Shown here in pieces: positions 16,843 through 25,800 of a DNA stretch of 48,045 nucleotides. Numbering within the stretch: position 1 is the first letter of the stretch; each line of letters begins with the position of its first letter. The notes below the pieces were generated by a model. It worked only from the letters and a program-made list of their open reading frames with translations, searched no databases and was not told the origin of the DNA. Position numbers and translations under genes: made by a program. The stretch comes from Firmicutes bacterium CAG:582 (lineage in GTDB: Bacteria > Bacillota_I > Bacilli_A > RF39 > UBA660). Location of the stretch: contig FR884180.1 of assembly GCA_000435515.1 (NCBI GenBank), forward strand, positions 1-48,045. The letters run 5' to 3'.

Positions 16843-18282
16843 CTATTCAAAGCTAGATCCACCAATAAACTCTCTTAACAAATTATCCTCTCTTACATAT
16901 TCACTAGGAATTGGATAAAAAGTTTTTAAGTGATCTATTATTCTTCTAGCTTCATTATAATATTTACTATTTATATCAATACTATAAAGTATTGGTTCAA
17001 CATATACTTTTAAAACACCAATTTCATAAGTATATGCCGTATTAATTATAGCATCTGCACTATCAGTATATGGGAATATGTAAGCCTCTTCCCCACGTCT
17101 TACACTTTCCCATGATGCAAGTGAATCTTCTCCACTTTTTCCCCTAGTTCTAAAATCTCTAATTATCCTTCTAAGAAGTCTATTTTCTGTTGTTGAAACA
17201 TAGTTATGTCTATCAACATTTAAAGGTGTTAAAGGGCTTATATAGATTTTATATATTAAATCTTGATATTCATCACTTATTAAATTTGGATTAAGTCCAT
17301 GTAAACCTTCAATTACTAAACAATCATTTTCATTTAAAACTATTGGAGTTGTACTCATCTCTTTTTCTCCAGTAATAAAATTATAAGTTGGCAAATTAGT
17401 TTTATTTCCATTCATCAAATCAGTTAATACTTTATTAAATAATTTTAAATCTAAGGCATTTATTGATTCATAATCTTTATTACCATATTCATCAACTGGA
17501 GTTTCATTTCTATTTAAGAAAAAATCATCAAGAGATATCGGAATTGCATTTACACCTAAAGAAGAAAGATATAAACTCAACTTCTTACTAGTTGTAGTTT
17601 TTCCACTGCTAGATGGTCCAGCAAGTAAAACAATTCTTTTATTTTTAGAAACTATATCTTCGGCTATTCCCTCAAGATTTCTTTCAATCATAATATCATT
17701 TTTACGAATAAAATCTTTAATTTTCCCACCAGCAATAAGTTTATTTAAATCCATTACATAATTTATATCTACTCTTTTTAACCATGAATCATATTCTCTA
17801 AAGGATTCATATATCTTATTTCTAAAATTAAATATAATTTCATCATTAGTCGGTAAAATTAATATAAACTTATTATCTTCAACAAAATATAGATCAAATA
17901 ATTTTAATTCTCCAGTTGATTTAACCATATTATGAGTATAAAAATAATTATATTTGCCATTCAATTCAAATAAAGAAACTGTTACATTGCTTATATTTAA
18001 AACATTAGTCATTTTTTCTAATGCGCACTTTTCTTTATAATATTTATAAGCATCTTCTTTTTTTACAATTCTTTTAACTATTGGTATATCTTTATCAACA
18101 AGTTCCTTCATATAGTTTTTTATATTTAGAAGTTTTTCTTTATCTATTATTTCTTTACATTCAATAGTTGTATATATTCCTTTATCTAAAGAATGATGAA
18201 AAAACACTTCTCCATCAAATAAATCTTTAACAGCAACATATAATAAAAATTTTAACCCCGCTGCATATTCTTTGTTACTCAT
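16843..18282 (-). CDS. Nucleoside kinase-like protein (uridine kinase family with N-terminal TGS/SAD-like domain)
   Basis: 479 residues from the ATG at 18282, which has AGGTGAT upstream; a GTG 9 bases earlier lies inside that site and was rejected. The N-terminal half resembles the TGS/second-additional-domain portion of ThrRS (FHHSLDKGIYTTIEC, then a DKDIPIVKRIVKKEDA segment). The C-terminal half is a P-loop kinase of the uridine kinase/phosphoribulokinase group: Walker A GPSSSGKTTTSKKL, ISLDDFFLNR, CLVIEGLHGLNP, and an arginine-rich lid (RLLRRIIRDFRTRG). This two-part design is a known Firmicutes family annotated as uridine kinase; its true substrate is unsettled. It is likely the first gene of the gapA operon. 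Confidence 0.8.
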   Translation of the reverse strand: MSNKEYAAGLKFLLYVAVKDLFDGEVFFHHSLDKGIYTTIECKEIIDKEKLLNIKNYMKELVDKDIPIVKRIVKKEDAYKYYKEKCALEKMTNVLNISNVTVSLFELNGKYNYFYTHNMVKSTGELKLFDLYFVEDNKFILILPTNDEIIFNFRNKIYESFREYDSWLKRVDINYVMDLNKLIAGGKIKDFIRKNDIMIERNLEGIAEDIVSKNKRIVLLAGPSSSGKTTTSKKLSLYLSSLGVNAIPISLDDFFLNRNETPVDEYGNKDYESINALDLKLFNKVLTDLMNGNKTNLPTYNFITGEKEMSTTPIVLNENDCLVIEGLHGLNPNLISDEYQDLIYKIYISPLTPLNVDRHNYVSTTENRLLRRIIRDFRTRGKSGEDSLASWESVRRGEEAYIFPYTDSADAIINTAYTYEIGVLKVYVEPILYSIDINSKYYNEARRIIDHLKTFYPIPSEYVREDNLLREFIGGSSFE

Positions 18283-18405
18283 GTATATCACCTATTTTAA
18301 ATTATATCATGAAATTTATTCATTATTATAAAATTCGTGTTTATTTGTCATTTTATTTAAGAATATTTTTAAGCGTTTTATTTATAATATTATTAGGTGA
18401 TAATA

Positions 18406-18975
18406 TTGATAATTCCAACAATAGTAGAAAAAAATTATGAAGGGCATCAAATTTATGATATTTATTCAAGATTATTAAAGGATAGAATCATATTTATAAG
18501 TGGAGAAATTAATGATGATACAGCATCTTTAGTAATATCTGAACTTTTATATTTAGATTCAATTAATCATAATGATATATCAATCTATATAAATTCTCCA
18601 GGTGGTTCAGTTACTGCTGGTCTTGCCATATATGACACAATGAAAATTATAAAAAGTGATGTTGAAACTATCGGAGTTGGTATGAGTGCTTCAATGGGTG
18701 CTTTTTTGCTTTCTAGTGGAACTAAAGGAAAAAGATGTATTTTAGAAAATGCTGAAGTCATGATTCATGAAATACTAGGTGGAGCTCAAGGTCAAGCAAC
18801 AGAAATTCAAATTCAAGCTGATAGAATTTTACATTTAAGAGAAAAATTAAATAAACTTCTTGCAAAAAACACAAATCAAACTTTAAAAAAGATAAATAAT
18901 GACACCAAAAGAGACCATTATATGGATGCAGAAGAAGCAATGAATTATGGTATAGTTGATAAAATTTTAAAATAA
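18406..18975 (+). CDS. clpP: ATP-dependent Clp protease proteolytic subunit
   Basis: Barrel-forming serine protease that works with Clp ATPases. I chose TTG at 18406: AGGTGAT sits at the right distance, and the resulting start MIIPTIVEK matches the family's LIPTV start; the GTG at 18397 would lie inside that ribosome site. The product is 189 residues. The triad is Ser96 (SASMGAF), His121 (VMIHEILGGAQGQ) and Asp170 (DTKRD). The family usually reads MIHQPLGG, so EI for QP next to the catalytic His is a small deviation. A TATAAT lies at 18383 but the -35 is weak, and no CtsR repeat or CIRCE element was seen. Confidence 0.95.
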   Translation: MIIPTIVEKNYEGHQIYDIYSRLLKDRIIFISGEINDDTASLVISELLYLDSINHNDISIYINSPGGSVTAGLAIYDTMKIIKSDVETIGVGMSASMGAFLLSSGTKGKRCILENAEVMIHEILGGAQGQATEIQIQADRILHLREKLNKLLAKNTNQTLKKINNDTKRDHYMDAEEAMNYGIVDKILK

Positions 18976-18978
18976 AAT

Positions 18979-19006
18979 ACGAAGAACATTCTTCGCATTT
19001 TTTATT
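18979..19006 (+). terminator. Terminator of clpP
   Basis: CGAAGA/TCTTCG stem with a 4-base loop followed by a T-rich run, 5 bases after the clpP stop. Confidence 0.8.
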
Positions 19007-19502
19007 TAATTAAGTTTTTATCTTTTACAAGAACTTGTCTAACTCCGTAATATTTATTGTTATTATACCTATTTTCTGTTGCTAGATAATCATAATTAAG
19101 TTCACCAATAGATTTCATATACCAAACACTATAATTTGAAGAAGTATAACTAGTCATAGTCCAATAACTTGTATTATAAATCCACTCGTTTCCAGTTAAA
19201 TTACTCACATTTTTTATAAGAAATCCTGGCGATATATAATTTCCATTATTAATAAGCCTTTTCTGTTCTTTTTTTCAATTAACTTTGCAGTTATATTTAA
19301 AATATCCAAATTAAACAAAGATAGTTTTTGAAGATATTCTTCAACATAACTTTTTACTAGACTTGTTGAATAAACATTATCTTTCGTAGAAAAAGCTGTT
19401 GTTCCAATAGCAGGATACATTTATTATTAATGTTGTTGAAATGCTAGCAAAATCTATAAACATTAAAATAATTGCATTTATTATTGCACTTTTCTTTTTC
19501 AT
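19002..19502 (-). pseudogene. Decayed surface-protein gene, second relative
   Basis: From ATG 19502 the frame begins MKKKSAIINAIILMFIDFAS, almost the same start as the remnant at 7299. The coding sense then jumps frame twice: near 19400 to YPAIGTTAFSTKDNVYSTSL and near 19220 to NYISPGFLIKNVSNLTGNEW. It ends in the module YWTMTSYTSSNYSVWY...YYGVRQVLVKDKNLIK. Continuous protein sense across three frames indicates at least two frameshifts. The C-terminal part resembles the GVRxVVSL module of secreted proteins in gut Firmicutes. It is longer and less deleted than the 7-kb remnant. Confidence 0.75.
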
Positions 19503-19620
19503 AAATTACACACACCACTCTTTTATTGCTCCCCTATTATATTTAAATTATACAGTTTATCTGTTGTATAATAAACATTCTATTTTTACTATGTGTAAAG
19601 TTTTTCTTTTATCTTATCAT
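19499..19620 (-). repeat. Upstream region shared by the decayed surface-protein genes, copy 2
   Basis: Matches 7296-7436 over roughly 120 bp: CACACA run before the start codon, TATAAT-like box, ATACAAC...CTGTAT inverted repeat and TTTACACATA block. One repeat of the CACACATTA unit is missing compared with copy 1. Confidence 0.55.
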
Positions 19621-19648
19621 TGTAATTTATTTTAAAAAATGTTATATT
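19620..19648 (+). promoter_or_regulatory. Candidate promoter of a small RNA
   Basis: TTGTAA (19620-19625), 17 bp, TATATT (19643-19648) on the plus strand, placed so that transcription would start near 19655 at the first 20-bp repeat. Confidence 0.5.
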
Positions 19649-19650
19649 TT

Positions 19651-19700
19651 ATTTAGTGAGAAGCAAAAGTCATCTTTGTAATTTAGTGAGAAGCAAAAGT
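19651..19700 (+). repeat. Two perfect 20-bp direct repeats, 30-bp period
   Basis: ATTTAGTGAGAAGCAAAAGT occurs at 19651-19670 and 19681-19700, separated by 10 unrelated bases. The AGTGANAAGCA core recurs in the promoter repeats at 18-30 and 19914-19926 on the same strand. Confidence 0.9.
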
Positions 19701-19771
19701 TTTCTTTTGAGGCTGATGCTTACCACCATTGTAGCATGCATCCTTATTCAGTAGAATAAAGATGCTTTTTT
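19655..19771 (+). ncRNA. Putative small RNA with tandem repeats and intrinsic terminator
   Basis: About 115 bases between a plausible promoter and a strong terminator, with no ORF. It carries GAGAAGCA twice and TGCTTACCACC once (19717-19727), so it can fold like the leader of the promoter repeats (GAGAAGCA...TGCTTATCAC). Each GTGAGAAGCA can also pair with TGCTTATCAC of those minus-strand leaders with one mismatch. The stem GCATCcTTATTC/GAATAAaGATGC followed by T6 ends the transcript. It runs convergently with the promoter at 19950-19977. Existence is inferred from sequence only. Confidence 0.5.
19738..19771 (+). terminator. Terminator of the putative small RNA
   Basis: 12-base arms with one mismatch, a 4-base loop (AGTA) and a T6 run. 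The opposite strand has no T-run, so it acts on plus-strand transcripts. Confidence 0.8.
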
Positions 19772-19895
19772 GTTACTATAATAATTTTAAAATTATTGCT
19801 AGCAATATAAAAACGATTAAGTAAAGTGTTCTTTATGATTATCTTTTTTCATTCGTTATACTTCCTCTCGTACTTCTTAAACCAAAACCCTGAAT

Positions 19896-20012
19896 ATTTA
19901 GCCTCTAGTTTGGAAGTGATAAGCACCTTACCCTGCTTCTCGAGTTTGTATTATATATACTTAATTTCTCTTGTCAATAAATTCGACAAATGTCGACAAA
20001 ATTAGAACCTAG
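19896..20012 (-). promoter_or_regulatory. Repeated promoter element, copy 2 (tandem 0A-box-like sites, sigma-A promoter, leader hairpin)
   Basis: On the minus strand: TTTGTCGA at 19993-20000 and TTTGTCGAA at 19982-19990, again 10 bp apart; TTGACA (19972-19977), 16 bp, TATAAT (19950-19955). The leader begins with GAGAAGCA, loop GGGTAAGG, TGCTTATC, then ACTTCCAAACTAGAGGCTAAATA. Identity with 1-118 is high over the whole element, including AAAATTAGAACCTA upstream of the boxes. The stem is conserved while the loop differs. Downstream there is only an 11-codon ORF (MKKDNHKEHFT at 19854) and then the convergent small RNA; no real gene follows, so the transcript may be regulatory or the gene was lost. 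From 19503 to 20035 I see no other gene. Confidence 0.6.
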
Positions 20013-20017
20013 AAAGC

Positions 20018-20044
20018 AAAAAAATAGGTATTACCCTATTTCTT
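20018..20044 (-). terminator. Terminator of lon
   Basis: AAATAGG/CCTATTT with loop GTAATA, followed by a T-run on the minus strand, overlapping the lon stop codon. Confidence 0.75.
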
Positions 20045-22336
20045 GTTTGTAAATAAATCATCAAAAATCACTTCATAATTATTAACACATATAATTTCGA
20101 TTCCATCTTTTATATAATCTGGAAGATATTCAATTTCGCGTTTGTTTTGTTCTGGAATATAAACAATCTTAAATCCTTGATTATAAGCTCCAATTAATTT
20201 TTCTTTTATTCCTCCAACTTTATATATATCACCATGTAAAGTAATTTCTCCGGTAAAACATATATTACGATCAATACTTTTATCTAAAAGCAAAGATATT
20301 ATTGATGTTGTAAAAGCGACCCCTCCACTTGTTCCATCTTTTTTTATACTTGTTAAAGCATTAATATTTATATCATTTGCATTTAATACTTTTTTATCTA
20401 TTCCAAAAGTTTTTAAATTAGATACAATATACATATAAGCAATATTTACACTTTCTAAAGTTGTTTCAGCAATATTCCCAGTTAAATTTAAATGTCCTGA
20501 TCCTGGTGTTAAAACAGCTTCGATTGGAATAACTTTTCCCCCTAAAGGAGTTACTCCTAAAGTATTTACTGAACCTGGATAATTCGCGATAGCTTGTTCT
20601 TTCATATCATATTTTACTGGTCCTAAAACATTTGTTACAAGCGATTTAGTTATAGAAACTATATCACTTTCATTAATGATTATGTGTCTTACTATTTTTC
20701 TTAGTATTCTTTCTAAATTACGAGCCCCAGCTTCTTTAGTATAATAATTTATAATATATGATAATACTTCATCACTTATTTTATATTTCTTAGTATTATA
20801 TTCTTTAAAGATAATTGGCAATAAATACTTTTTAGAGATATCAATTTTCTCTTTTTCAGTGTAACTATTAATATTTATTATCTCAAGACGATCTTTTAAA
20901 GCTGCTGGAATATCTTTAATATCATTAGCTGTAAGAATAAATATTATTTTGGATAAATCAAATGGTTCTTCAATGTAGTTGTCAATGAAGGTATGGTTTT
21001 GGTTTTGATCCAAAATATCTAAAAGAATTGAAGCAGGATCACCTTTATAATCGCATACCATTTTATCAATTTCATCAATTAAGATAACTGGATTTTGAGT
21101 TCCACATTTTTTTATTCCTTGAATTATCTTTCCAGGAGATGAACCAAGATATGTTCTTTTATGTCCAACAAGTTCACTTGCATCATTTAATCCACCAACA
21201 CTTATCTTATAAAACTTACGATTTAAAGCTTCACTTAAAGACATTCCAAAAGTTGTTTTACCTACTCCTGGTGGACCTACTAAACATATAATTGGAGCAT
21301 TAATATCAGGATTATTCTTTTTAATTGCTAAAAATTCTAGAATACGAGTTTTTACTTCTTCTAAGCCAAAATGTTTTAAATCCATATGTTTCTTTACTTT
21401 TTTTAAGTCGGTTTCATCTTCACTTAAAACTCCCCAAGGAAGTGATACAACAGTTTGTAAATAATTTCTTATTACAGAAGAATCTGGATTGGCATCATTT
21501 GTGTATGAATATCTTTTTAATTCATCTAGAAGTTTATTTTTGCTTGTTTCATTTATCGGTAAAGTTTGGATTTTTTCTTCAAATTCACTTACTTCTTTAT
21601 TTTTGTCTACACTTATACCTAATTCAGCATTCAATTTTTCTATTTTTTGTTTAATTAAAAACTCTCGTTGTTCTTTTTCATATTTTGCTCTTAATTCATC
21701 ATCTATTTTAGTTTCAATATTAGTTATTTCTAGTTCTAAACTTATGTCTTTTATCAAAGATTTTGCTCTTTCCATTGTATCAAAAGTATTGATATAAGAT
21801 ATTTTCTTTTTTTGATCAAAAGGCATAAAGTTAGTTACTATATCTACAAGCATATCCAAATCTGAGATATTGTTTATTGTACTGGCAATACTATTTGATG
21901 TATGAGGATTAATCTCGATATATTTAGATACTAATTTTTTTATTCTACGACTTAAAGCTAAAGATTTTTTCTCATCAAAGGATATTTTTTCTGACTTTTT
22001 TATATTAGCTAACAAAATATTGGTATAAACTTCATGGTTTTTATAACCATCTACTTGAACACGATTTAAACCAACTAATATTATACGATAGTTACCGTTT
22101 GGAAGTTCCATTTTAGCCTTAATTTTAGTTAAAACTCCAATATCGGGTAAATCTTTAAAAGATGGCGATGAATCTAATGCGTCTTTAGGACAAATAACTA
22201 ATAATTTAGATTCATAACTTTCTTCAGATAGATCAACAATTTTTTTACTAAGCTCAATATTAAGTTCAATTCGAACTTCTTGATAAGGAAGAATTATGAG
22301 TTTTTTTATCATCAAGACTGGTAAATTTTGGTTCAT
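20036..22336 (-). CDS. lon: ATP-dependent protease La (Lon)
   Basis: Cytoplasmic AAA+ serine protease that removes misfolded and regulatory proteins. At 766 residues it has the full design: N-terminal substrate domain (to about 210), coiled region, AAA+ module with Walker A GPPGVGKTT (Lys360), Walker B VILIDEID and arginine-finger region AALKDRLEII, and the protease domain with Ser670 in DGTSGG and Lys713 in GGIKEKLIGA. The more common protease signature is DGPSAG. The ATG has an AAGGAGG site. The promoter is TTTACA-17-TATAAT through a poly-A tract. No HAIR or CIRCE element was noticed. Confidence 0.96.
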   Translation of the reverse strand: MNQNLPVLMIKKLIILPYQEVRIELNIELSKKIVDLSEESYESKLLVICPKDALDSSPSFKDLPDIGVLTKIKAKMELPNGNYRIILVGLNRVQVDGYKNHEVYTNILLANIKKSEKISFDEKKSLALSRRIKKLVSKYIEINPHTSNSIASTINNISDLDMLVDIVTNFMPFDQKKKISYINTFDTMERAKSLIKDISLELEITNIETKIDDELRAKYEKEQREFLIKQKIEKLNAELGISVDKNKEVSEFEEKIQTLPINETSKNKLLDELKRYSYTNDANPDSSVIRNYLQTVVSLPWGVLSEDETDLKKVKKHMDLKHFGLEEVKTRILEFLAIKKNNPDINAPIICLVGPPGVGKTTFGMSLSEALNRKFYKISVGGLNDASELVGHKRTYLGSSPGKIIQGIKKCGTQNPVILIDEIDKMVCDYKGDPASILLDILDQNQNHTFIDNYIEEPFDLSKIIFILTANDIKDIPAALKDRLEIININSYTEKEKIDISKKYLLPIIFKEYNTKKYKISDEVLSYIINYYTKEAGARNLERILRKIVRHIIINESDIVSITKSLVTNVLGPVKYDMKEQAIANYPGSVNTLGVTPLGGKVIPIEAVLTPGSGHLNLTGNIAETTLESVNIAYMYIVSNLKTFGIDKKVLNANDININALTSIKKDGTSGGVAFTTSIISLLLDKSIDRNICFTGEITLHGDIYKVGGIKEKLIGAYNQGFKIVYIPEQNKREIEYLPDYIKDGIEIICVNNYEVIFDDLFTNKK

Positions 22337-22363
22337 AATTGTACCTCCTTAAACATGCTTTTT

Positions 22364-22392
22364 ATTATAGTTTTTTTTTGTTTTTTTGTAAA
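22364..22392 (-). promoter_or_regulatory. Sigma-A promoter of lon
   Basis: TTTACA (22387-22392), a 17-bp spacer made almost wholly of A, and TATAAT (22364-22369) on the minus strand. Confidence 0.75.
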
Positions 22393-22484
22393 GAAAAAAA
22401 GAATAAAAATGCGCATATATTTAAAGAATGTATAATAATCTTTAAAAACTCATATTTAAATATAATAATTTTGTATACATATTC

Positions 22485-22513
22485 TTGTGTATAGTACGTT
22501 TGTTTGCTATAAT
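22485..22513 (+). promoter_or_regulatory. Promoter of the small hydrophobic peptide mRNA
   Basis: TTGTGT (22485-22490), 17 bp, TATAAT (22508-22513). The start near 22520 leaves a leader of about 58 bases containing the first direct repeat. Confidence 0.7.
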
Positions 22514-22537
22514 ATTCTTAGGGACATTTAATAAGTT

Positions 22538-22706
22538 GGGTGATTTGCCAAACTTCAAAAAAGAAGGGAGGCGATATAATGAGTAAGAAAGATTTTTTAA
22601 TCTTATCTTTAATCATTTTGATTTTCCTCTTAGTATTATTACTATTTATAGTGTTAATCTAAAAAAAATCACCTAACTCAGCGATGATTTAGGTGATTGC
22701 CAAAAA
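22538..22706 (+). repeat. Direct repeats flanking the toxin ORF
   Basis: GGGTGATTTGCCAAAC (22538-22553) and AGGTGATTGCCAAAAA (22691-22706) share GGTGATT(T)GCCAAA with one base inserted. The first is in the toxin mRNA leader. The second is at the start of the antisense RNA, so the antisense RNA can pair with both ends of the mRNA, as in Fst/par-type loci. Confidence 0.7.
22579..22662 (+). CDS. Small hydrophobic peptide, candidate type I toxin
   Basis: 27 residues: MSKKDF, then some 20 uninterrupted Ile/Leu/Val/Phe residues forming one membrane span, with no charged tail. A GGGAGG site 8 bases upstream is the strongest in the region. A strong promoter lies 65 bases upstream, and a convergent antisense RNA with its own promoter and terminator sits directly behind the stop codon. 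This layout, together with direct repeats shared by the two RNAs, is that of Fst/TxpA-like toxin-antitoxin loci, whose toxins insert in the membrane. The peptide itself is not one I can name. An alternative is a regulatory membrane micropeptide. Confidence 0.7.
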   Translation: MSKKDFLILSLIILIFLLVLLLFIVLI

Positions 22707-22775
22707 TTATGAAAGGCAACACTCAACATGCTATTATTGAATGCTCCTTTTTTATTGTATGCAAGTTTCCTTGAC
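22664..22775 (-). ncRNA. Candidate antisense antitoxin RNA
   Basis: Minus-strand transcript expected from about 22775 to 22664. It ends in AATCACCTAA/TTAGGTGATT with T8, placed immediately after the toxin stop codon. Its GGCAATCACC segment is complementary to the toxin leader repeat (one bulge) as well as fully to the 3' part of the toxin mRNA. A 5' hairpin (CATTCAA/TTGAGTG) could act as plus-strand terminator when read on the other strand. Confidence 0.6.
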
Positions 22776-22781
22776 ATATTC

Positions 22782-22810
22782 ATTATATCATAAAAGGTGG
22801 CTTTTAACAA
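22782..22810 (-). promoter_or_regulatory. Promoter of the antisense RNA
   Basis: TTGTTA (22805-22810), 17 bp, TATAAT (22782-22787) on the minus strand, convergent with the toxin promoter. Confidence 0.7.
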
Positions 22811-22827
22811 GTGGCTTTTATTTAATA

Positions 22828-22860
22828 AAAAAGAAATAGCTGAGAAGCTATTTTTTTTAA
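22828..22860. terminator. Terminator of the large surface-protein gene
   Basis: AAATAGCT/AGCTATTT stem with a GAGA or TCTC loop and T-runs on both sides. Confidence 0.8.
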
Positions 22861-25800
22861 TTGTTTTGTTTGTTATTTTTTTTCTTTAATATAAATATTA
22901 ATATCAAGAATAAAATAACTATAATTATAATAAAACTTACATTTTTAAATTTGGTATTACTTTTCTTAGAAGTTTCTTCTTTCGCTGTTGTTTCTGGAGT
23001 TTTAGTTGTATTATTTGTTGTCTTAGCTGTAGTTTTACTTGTCGTAGTTGTTGTTGTAACTATAGTAGTTTGAGTGTTGTTTGCTGTTGCCGTTGATGTG
23101 CTCTTACTTATCCAATCTACTATGGCAGTTATACTTCCGTGGTTTCCAGCTTCATCGATATATTCAAAAGTAAATTCACCATTTTTAGTAAATGTGTAAG
23201 AAGTCTTACCATTATTGTTTAAAACTCTAACGTTAGTTTTATTAAATTTAATTTGAACAGTTACATCTTTGTTAGTTTTTCCTGTAATATTATAATATAA
23301 AGTTGCTTTGGGTGATGTTTTGTCAATCCATGTAACTTTGGCAGTTGATGTTCCTTTATTTCCGGCTTTATCAACAAATTCAAATGTGTATTCTCCGTTT
23401 TCCACAAATTCATACTTGAAGTCATCTGCATTTGTGCTAAGTTTCCCATTTTTTACTATGCTAATCTCTTCGTTAACTTTTAATGTTGCTATTACAGTTT
23501 TATTAGTTTTATTGGATATATTATAAGAAATTGTTCCAATTGGAGCAGTTTTATCAATCCAATCAACTTTAGCAATTATTGAAGATTTATTTCCAGTAAA
23601 AGTATCCATGATGATAAATTCATGTTCTCCATTTTGAGTAAACGTGTATGTATTTAATCCACCTCCAAGAATACGTACATTGTCTTCGTCATAGTCTACA
23701 AGCGTTGCAACAACATTCCCATTAGTTGCCTCAGTTGTACTATAATTTATTCCAGCACTGGGACTTGCACTAAGAGTTGCATCTTGATAAAAATTAAACA
23801 TTCTTGCTGTGAACCAGTTTCCATTAGAAGCTTTAGTTGCTGTTATTTTTACAAACTTCACTTCTTTTGTTGGATCGGTTTCAATTAGTTTAGTATTAAG
23901 TTTTCCATGATCATAAGCATTTACATTACCAACATAAGTTAAGTTTTTAACTTCAGCTAGATTAAACCAATTTACTCCATCAATACTTCCTTCAATAATA
24001 CCATCAATTATTTTACCATTTCCTCCACCAGCAGGAACATATTCTACTTGAGATAAATGAATGGCTTTACTTAGTTCAATGGTAATAAATCTTTCTTCGT
24101 CTGTTCCATTCCAAGCTGAATGCCATCTTGTATTATAATTTCCATCGATTGCATTTTTAGCACTTCCTTGATTTGCTGTAGCTTCTGTTGAAACATCATA
24201 TACACTTAAATAAGATATTGGAACATATTGTTTTTTACGATTAACTTCGTTTTCTGTGAAAGCAAAAGATATAGTATCACTTGCTAAGCCGTTTTTACTA
24301 GCTCCAGCACGTACTTGAACAGTTTTATTACCAGTTAAATCAGGTATAATTTTATAAGATGTCCATGAATCATTAGCTGAAAAACGCCATTCTAAATCGT
24401 CAGTTACACCCATAATTTTGTTTTCTAAGTCATTATTGTATAGATCACTTGGTACTTTTCTTTTTACAATATCAATTGTATAAGTTGGAGTATTTACATC
24501 TAGACCATCAATATAGATTTGAATATTATCACTTTCATTTATGAGATTTACTTCAGCTTTAGTTAATTCATATTTTTTAGCTGTTATGGATTTAGATTTT
24601 GTAACTCCTCCATCTAAACTGTAATGCCAAGCCAAATCATAGTTTTTATATTTATCATTGAAAACAATTTTATTTTTATATTCCCCATCAAATGAGAATG
24701 TAGCAACCACTCCATCATCAGCATTAAGTAATGTTTTAGCTATTTCTTGAGCAGCAGTGTTATGAGATACTTCAGCATGTGTAGCATTTGTTGCTTTCTT
24801 TAATGCTGTAGTTTCAGATACAGCAATATCAATACCTAATTCATTTTCTAAATATGGTTTAATAACTGCTAACATATCATCCATCGCCATTGGATAGTAA
24901 GTAAAGTTATCAATTATTTTTAAAGCTAAAGCATACCAATCGCTTTCGGAAGCACCGATTTCTTTGTAAGTTTTTATCAAATAATCATAGCTATCTAGAT
25001 TGATATTCATGACGCTTATTGCTTTATTATATGTTTCTATTTTTTTACTAGTACTGCTATATGAATTAGCAATCAAATTAATATAGAAAGATTTTTTGAA
25101 TTTATCATAATTGTTTAAATTATCTTGAGCTAAGTAAACATAACCAGCACTGTTGCCTGCACTATTGCTATTAATCATTTGATGAGTAAATGATTTATTA
25201 GCCCAATCAAATATTGTTCGATAACGATTACCACCATACCAAGTTGTACCAGTACTACCCCAACTAAATATTTTATTAGCTATATTCCATTTTCCAGTAC
25301 CATCTGGATTAGCAAGATAATAATATACAGCTTCATGTCCAGGTTGATAAACTCCTATAGTAGGACTTCCGATACTATTAAATAAAGATTGGAACACTCG
25401 TGATTGGTTCCAACATATTCCACCTTTATCAATAACCATCCAATATCTTTGAATGTTATCGCCAAATGGAACTCCATATTCACTTAACTTATATTTTTCA
25501 TCTTGAAGCTCTTTATAGGCTACATTATGAAACTTATCATCATTATAACCAACACCAGTACCTGTATGGTTAACATAAGCATATACACTTTGATTGTTAT
25601 CATTTTTTCTTGTGTAGTAATTTAACCATTTAATTTCGTCATTACGTGCTCCATCACTCATAAGCATACGCATTAATTCTACATGATAATTCTTAAAGTA
25701 TGGTGCATAAATAGTCATCTTACCTGTATCATATAGATCTTTATAAATATTAAATCTTTCTAAGTAATTATAATCAGCATTTTTATGAGAAAATTGTAAA

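Noticed and set aside
19819..19854. 11-codon ORF MKKDNHKEHFT after promoter repeat copy 2
   Set aside because: It has a fair ribosome site but is too short and not hydrophobic; nothing corresponds to it at copy 1 within the window.
22674..22730. 18-codon ORF within the antisense RNA of the toxin locus
   Set aside because: The only GGAG is 14 bases before the ATG, and the ORF overlaps the sequence needed for RNA pairing and termination; likely chance.
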